From Inonotus obliquus (Eukaryota > Basidiomycota > Agaricomycetes > Hymenochaetales > Hymenochaetaceae), in NCBI GenBank assembly GCA_032164295.1, contig JAJHTX010000009.1, forward strand, positions 434,001 to 498,000: a DNA stretch of 64,000 nt, in the 5' to 3' direction. The first letter of the stretch is position 1. Each line of letters opens with the position of its first letter. Below, one piece after another: positions 58,181-64,000 of the stretch. The translations under genes and the position numbers were made by a program. The notes beneath the pieces were generated by a model. The model worked only from the letters and a program-made list of their open reading frames with translations. It was not told where the DNA came from and did no database searches.

Positions 58181-59476
58181 GATGTTGTTCCTTCTCCGTC
58201 CTAAGCCTGTGCACTCGCGACTTGCCGTGCTGCCTTAAGTTGGTTGTTGGTCCCAGCCTTTCGGTCCCTCGTCTCCGTTCTGTGCCCATCGTTGTGGTGC
58301 TGACCACCCCGTTTCCGCGGACTGGCGTTCGATGCGTCAGTGCTGGTTTTATCCACACAACATCCGTACACTTAATAACTGTACAAGGCCTTTCATATCC
58401 GCTATGTGCGAAACGTCACATGCGATTCTCCCTCCATAATCTCACCATGCGCTTTGTTTGTTGTTTTTACATAGTATAGTCGACATGCTGTATACTATTG
58501 ATGTGGCTTCATACGTTTGTTCTCTCTTTTGCAAGGTCGGATCTGTATCTTTTCCTCCCTTCCATTCATCCTCTCTTTCTCTGGTCCCCTTTTTTTCCTG
58601 ATCTGCATATCGTTTTGGAGCTATTTTTCTACACATACATGTTACCGGATTGGTCCTTCTCCTCTCGCTTTTATCCTTGCCTGTGATACCTTTCCCTTTT
58701 CCCCCTTCTTTCTCCATCATTCACGAAAAACCTACTACGGACACGTACGTGTATTTTTGGATTGCAGGCAGAGTTTTTTTTTGGTTTGGAATAGTTTTTT
58801 GATTCTTTCCGTTTGCCAATCAATCCGGAACTTGACTAAATCAAATCAAAGTTTTTGTAGGTAGATAGACATTGATGTATATAATTACGGCTTTGGGATG
58901 TGCAAATGGATATGGATTCTCGCTCGGTGTGCAGATTTCCTTTACTGGAATGTTTGGTGATGATCAGCGTAGATCACTTTGATGATCGACAGAATGACCA
59001 GGGACTCCCTCCGCGTACCTCAACGATATGTACTCCAACGGCAAGGTCACTCCTCATTGTAGCCGAATGAATATCGTCTTTCTTCACACAGCTATCTCGT
59101 ACTCTATGCAATTTCAAGAATAGCCATCAGTCGGCGCGGCACGAAGGACGATGGTGCAATTTGATCTATTTATTTCGCAATCCGGAACCAAAAGCACATA
59201 ACGTTATAACAAATTGGCTGTAGAGTCTGGTCGGCTTTTCTCTTTTACGCCGTTTTGTACTCTGGGAAAGATTTGGAGGATTTGGAGGAGGTAGAGGCTA
59301 TATATGTGGTGGTCATGAGTAAAGCTAGGATGCTGCGTAACTGGAAGTTATCTGGTCTTACGCGTTCGTTTCCTCTCACGTCTAGCTATAGGGCTGTTCT
59401 AGCTCTTAGACGACTTCTTGGTACTGGATCGTCCGAAGATTCTGAGCGGGAGGTGATAGAGTATAGGCTTTTAAAC
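58181..59476. other. Velvet 3' flank and permease C upstream region
   Basis: 58,490-58,720 is pyrimidine-rich, probably 3' UTR. An ATG at 59,255 in frame with the next gene would extend it by 74 residues without family support. Nothing else seen. Confidence 0.5.
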
Positions 59477-62039
59477 ATGTCGAAGGACGACGATGCGTTC
59501 GGACGTGACTCTGCTCTTCCTAGTCATGTCCATCCTGACGATGTGAGGGTCGATCCGGATGTCAGCAAAGAGGAGGAAAGCGAGAAACTCGAGATCAGTG
59601 TCGTTGACGCCGACGCCGACGCCGAAACTCGTCAGGCCTTGGCCTTATCCTCTCGTAATCGCGAAGCACACTCAGCCATCCCAGACGACCCAGACGACTC
59701 AAACCCATTCTTCATCCCACATCTCCAATACACCAAATCCGAAGAAACTAAAGTCATCCGAATCCTCGATACACATCTCTTCCCATGGATCCTGTTAACA
59801 ACCTTCGTTCTAAACATGGATAGAACGAATAACTCCAATGCTATTTCTGATAATTTACCTGAAGATTTAGGGTTTAATATTGATGTTGTTAATACTGCTA
59901 CGGCGATTTATTCGGTTTTGTTTAGTGGGGCTTGTTTGACTGGGGCGGTTGTTGCGAAGATTGTGGGTCCTTCTAGATGTGAGGGTTTTCTTTCTTCCTA
60001 TCTTTCTTTATTTCTCGGGGTGGAGGTTGTGCGGAGTGCTGATAAGGATCGTTTTTTGAAGGGATACCAATCCTTATGTTCTCCTGGGGACTGGTTACTC
60101 TAGCGCACGCCCTTATACAGGATAAAGCCGGCTACCTTACAGGTCAATCCATGCACCTATTCAAACTGACCGAATACTAACCACATTATCACTTTAGTTC
60201 GCAGTTGTACGTATCTTTCTCGATACTCTTTCAATGCGGAATTTATCGCTGAAAATATTTCTCTTTCGCAAGTTATCGCCATCACTGAAGGTGGTGTCAT
60301 CCCTGCGACTCTAGTCTACCTAGGCGGCTTTTATAAGAGTACCGAGCTTGCAACGCGATTGGCTTGGTTCTGGGGAGTCCAGGTGAGTCCTTTCCGTTTT
60401 CATATAAATGCTCCTGGGAAATGTTTCTGATATTATTTGAAATTATCTCCCAGAATATAGCTAGTGCAATTAGCGGGTTGATGGCTAGGTGCGTTCTGAT
60501 GTCGAGATGTGATTGATATGGGAATAATAAACCCACGATTCTTGAACGCCCCTTGATCAGCGGTCTTCTTCAGATGCGTGGAATTGCAGGGTTGTTTGGA
60601 TGGAAGTGGTTGTTTATCGTGGATGGGATTATTACGCTAATTGTTGCGGTTCTTACATGGTTTGTTCTGATCTATTCCCGAGACTTGAGATGTGGTTCGG
60701 GCTGACTAACGTGCGGATAGGTTCTATCTACCACGTAATGTTGCGCGTACCAAAGGTGGTATACGGGGATTCAAGCCTTGGTTTGATGAACGCCAGGTTC
60801 AAATTGCTGTTACTAGAGTGGTTAGGGATGATCCCGCTAAGAGACTTTACGAGTGCGTTCATCCCTCGCCCTCCACTTTTACGCGTTCAAACTGATTATT
60901 TGTGAAGATCAACTGTTACGTGGGCGGATGTAAAGGATAGCGTTACTGATCTTGGTCTTTGGGGACACTTGATTGTAACAGCGGTTGGGTTGACACCAAC
61001 GTCTCCTCTACAAACGTGTATGGATATAGCAATTCCTTTCTCCTAGAAGCGCTGAGACTAATGGCTGGTGTATTGGTATATAGATTTGCCAACGGTGATC
61101 AAGTCATTCAACTTCAACGTCGTACGTCTAGTCTTCCATATTCATCCATCCTCCAAGTCCAAGTTGATCAAACTCTAAATCCTGATACATAGTTCGTTGC
61201 CAACGCGCTAACGGCACCACCGTATCTGATGACATGCATTACTTCGATTATTGTCATTTGGCATTCTGATCGTGTGCGAGAGAGGGGATGGCATGGTGCT
61301 TTCAGTGGTAACGCCGACTTTTTCATTCATCGTTTCCAGAGAAAGGTCACTCACTCATTTTCTCGGATTTGAAGCGGGCTGGCAATGGGTTGGTTGGATT
61401 CTCTTACGGTCTCTACCGCATGATACAAGCAGAGGTGTCAAGTACGTTTTCATTCTTTCAGAACTCCTTCATCTTTTTACAAAGCTGACTTCGACGACAA
61501 TTATCAAGATACATCGCTGCATGCGTTGTTCAGTCATGGCCATATACACATCCTCTAAATATCGCTTGGATGTCCGAAAACACTGGTAGCGTCGGAAAGC
61601 GAACAATTGCTTCTGGAGCTGTAATCGGCGCAGCGAACATCTACAACAGTAAGTAATCGCTCTGATTCAATACGCACGGGACCGCTGATGTTTTATGTTC
61701 GTGTCTCTCTAATAGCATGGGGAAGCCAGATTTATCGGGCTGATGATAGTCCAGGTAATGTTTTTTTCTGCTTCATTTTCAAACTTTTCGACGCGAACTC
61801 CTGACTTCTTTGCTCTTCTTTCTTCCTCTGACTTAGATTTCAGACGCGGAAACACCATCAACGTAATCGTAGCAGGAATCGCGACTCTATTATGGATCAT
61901 ACTCAAATTCTACTACAAATATCGAAATGCGCGAAATGCAAGGCGATTGGCGAAAATGACCGATGCGCAACGAGAGCAGGAGGAGTTGGAGGTGGAGTGT
62001 AAAGGGAATAGAAGTGTGACGTTTAGGTTTACAACCTAG
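59477..62039 (+). CDS. MFS permease C, ACS family, 14 exons including a 9-nt microexon
   Basis: 12-span permease of the anion:cation symporter branch. Exons 59,477-59,978, 60,062-60,142, 60,198-60,206, 60,273-60,382, 60,454-60,488, 60,561-60,659, 60,721-60,852, 60,908-61,017, 61,084-61,121, 61,193-61,307, 61,375-61,441, 61,509-61,648, 61,716-61,754, 61,837-62,039 give 559 aa, exactly in frame. Landmarks: VIRILDTHLFPWILLTTFVL; NMDRTNNSNAISDNLPEDLG; FSWGLVTLAHALIQDKAGYL; IAITEGGVIPATLVYLGGFY; GLFGWKWLFIVDGIITLIVA; WFYLPRNVARTKGGIRG; NTGSVGKRTIASGAVIGAAN; and WGSQIYRADDSPDFRRG. The start is taken at 59,477. The 3' neighbour is a tandem paralogue with the same structure. The substrate is unknown; relatives import organic anions and vitamins. 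Confidence 0.9.
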
Positions 62040-62630
62040 AGTTTTGTTGCGGCTACTACCTTTTTTCCGAAGAAGTTTCTTGGTCGGAGCCTGAAAGGAC
62101 GCCAAATATATTATACATCGTGTCCTGCACAAATACAACTTGTCAAAGATCTGTATTGAACAGACTACCTTGAGTGAGCCGAGCAATATACAGAAGAACG
62201 CCTTTCAGACCGTTCTTATTGAAGTTTATATTGATATTCTTATCCTGTTTTGCAGGCTGTGTTTGTAGCCATGTACGGGTATTTGTTTGTTTCGATCGAC
62301 GCGGGACGAGCCCTTCTTTCAGCCAAGGCTTTACTTGTCGGGTCGGAGTCTTACCACGATCACACTTCTTTGATTATTCTCCTTCTCACCAGGGTCGAAA
62401 ATTTCAGAATCATGTTTTATCAGTGAACAATGTGGTGCAGTGGTATGGTGCAATCCACGCTCCTTATTTCGCTATCTCCACTCCACCACGCTTTTTGAGC
62501 GTCCGGAACGGAATACCATTCTTCCTGGATCTGGCTATTGAAATATAAATGAAGAAGTTATTTTTGCTCGGTCTGTTTCGGTTTTATCTCTTCTGGTCCT
62601 CTCATCATCCTTCCGTGCTTTGAACAGAGG
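62040..62630. other. Spacer between tandem permeases
   Basis: A 591-bp stretch with permease C 3' UTR and permease D promoter. No other element recognised. Confidence 0.5.
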
Positions 62631-64000
62631 ATGGCTTCGAAGTCTGACATTGAACGCGATACGTTACGGAAGAGCGAGGAGGTTGTCGCAGACGATGTAG
62701 ACTCGAAGCACGATACCAGCTCCAACACGCCGGAATCCGAAAAGAATAAAGCGAAGCTAGGGTACGACTACGGCTTTGACGGTGAGAACCCGTACTATAT
62801 CCCCGATCTCGAATATACCACCGAAGAAGAACGCAAAGTCGTTCGTATACTCGATACACGTTTGTTCACCTGGGTACTCCTCACAACATTCGTTCTCAAT
62901 ATGGATCGAACGAACGTCTCAAACGCTATTTCGGATAATCTGCCTGGTGATCTGGGGTTTACTATTAATGTGGTTAATACTGGTGTTGCGATAAATGCCG
63001 TGTTTTTTTCGATCACTTGTCTTAGTGGTGCGATCATTGCGAAAATTGCGGGACCTTCGAGATGTAAGTTGAATGACATATCTTTTGCGAAAGGTGCTCT
63101 GATGGGAGTTGTGTTTTTAGGGATTGCGATATTGATGTTCTCATGGGGTCTTGTGACACTGGCACATGCATTGATAAAAGATGCGGCTGGCTATCTGATA
63201 AGTAAGTAGCGTGCCCACTTGTACATGTATGTAACAAGTCAGCTCATCTCTCATCAGCTAGGTGCTGTAGGTGTCATGTCTGACTTCGTGTTGATATTTG
63301 TGGTCTAAATGGGTATTCGTAGTCATCGCCATCACTGAAGGAGGTGTCATCCCTGCAACGCTCGTATATCTTGGAGGATACTACAAGGGCACGGAGCTCG
63401 CTTCGCGTTTGGCATGGTTTTGGGGTATCCAGGTAACGCACGCATGGATAACGATTCCTTGAGACCACGTATTAACGCTGTGCATTGAAGAGTATCGCAA
63501 GCGCTGTCAGCGGGCTCATGGCTAGGCATGTGGTATTAGACTTTCGTCTCATGTCGCAAATTGATGAAGTTTTGCTGCGTTTGTAGCGGCATCTTGCAGA
63601 TGCGCGGCGTTCATGGACTCTTTGGATGGAAATGGCTCTTCATCATCGATGGTATTATCACCGTTATTGTTGCTGTAATGACCTGGTAAATTTATTACAT
63701 TCTTGCCACTCGCTCTCATATTTCAGTCCTCACACGGTATTGAATACTCGTAGGTTCTACCTCCCGAGGAACGCGGCTTCCACAAAAGGCGGACTACGTG
63801 GATGGAAGCCATGGCTTGATGAAAGACAAGTACAGATCTCGGTTACTCGCGTCATTCGTGATGATATCGCAAAGAGAAAATATGAGTTCGTTGTCATCTG
63901 TCCTCGAATATTTGATGCGAAACCTAATTGTTGTTTCTTAGGACCAGGGTGACCTGGCCGGATGTCAAAGATGCCTTGACGGATATCGGTCTATGGTTGC
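62631..64000 (+). CDS. MFS permease D, ACS family, tandem paralogue of C, 3' end outside window
   Basis: Exons 62,631-63,063, 63,121-63,201, 63,258-63,266, 63,323-63,432, 63,491-63,525, 63,587-63,685, 63,754-63,885, and 63,942 to the window edge. Exons 2-7 have exactly the same lengths as those of permease C, including the 9-nt third exon. Landmarks: VVRILDTRLFTWVLLTTFVL; NMDRTNVSNAISDNLPGDLG; FSWGLVTLAHALIKDAAGYL; IAITEGGVIPATLVYLGGYY; and GLFGWKWLFIIDGIITVIVA. The intron after exon 5 uses a GC donor (63,526, GCATGT) by frame and homology. The N-terminal 60 residues are hydrophilic and differ from C. Roughly the last 260 residues are missing. Confidence 0.9.

Noticed and set aside
59255..59476. 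Upstream in-frame ATG extending permease C by 74 residues.
   Set aside because: The extension has no counterpart in the tandem paralogue D, whose start aligns near 59,477.
54617..64000. Velvet regulator beside two permeases read as a secondary-metabolite cluster.
   Set aside because: No backbone enzyme (PKS, NRPS, terpene synthase) or tailoring set is present; adjacency alone is not evidence.

Overview
This window is nuclear DNA from a filamentous basidiomycete, most likely an Agaricomycete. The evidence is the very intron-dense genes (up to 22 exons, introns mostly 45-80 bp with GT-AG ends), the Agaricomycete style of F-box-like protein, a velvet-family regulator, a Def1-type protein and several MFS permeases of fungal families. 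No tRNA, rRNA, CRISPR array or prokaryotic-style operon was seen. All exon boundaries were inferred by hand from splice signals and family conservation. Most gene models close exactly in frame.

Layout. (1) 0-8.4 kb: 3' part of a YtcJ-type amidohydrolase (+), a dual-specificity phosphatase with an N-terminal rhodanese domain (-), ER membrane complex subunit 7 (+), and a 54-residue single-span membrane ORF (+). (2) 8.4-17.7 kb: a 22-exon MFS transporter of drug:H+ antiporter type, then an inverted duplication in which an F-box gene (-) and its broken copy (+) flank a short-chain dehydrogenase (+). (3) 17.7-30.2 kb: an unrecognised weak gene, then housekeeping genes: eIF5A (-), Def1 (+), the abasic-site protein HMCES/SRAP (-) and La (-). 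(4) 31-39 kb: two convergent paralogous Dal5-like (ACS family) permeases with identical intron layout, flanking a tandem duplication of a small, fast-diverging gene. (5) 41-50 kb: an Hpc2/ubinuclein subunit of the HIR histone chaperone (-), a 652-bp MITE-like element with perfect inverted ends, and a long-chain acyl-CoA synthetase (+). (6) 50-54.6 kb: a gene-poor stretch full of micro- and minisatellites. (7) 54.6-64 kb: a velvet-domain regulator (+) and a tandem pair of ACS-family permeases (+), the second cut by the window edge, sharing the same exon structure including a 9-nt microexon.

How the genes relate. The central block is housekeeping: translation (eIF5A), RNA polymerase II turnover (Def1), abasic-site repair (HMCES), RNA chaperoning (La) and nucleosome assembly (Hpc2). 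The accessory parts (F-box/SDR palindrome, permease/small-gene island, tandem permeases) have grown by local duplication, both inverted and direct. I found no evidence for a single multi-gene novel system. The most unusual items are the small tandem gene family between the convergent permeases, the F-box palindrome with a conversion-like identity gradient, the MITE and the conserved microexon.
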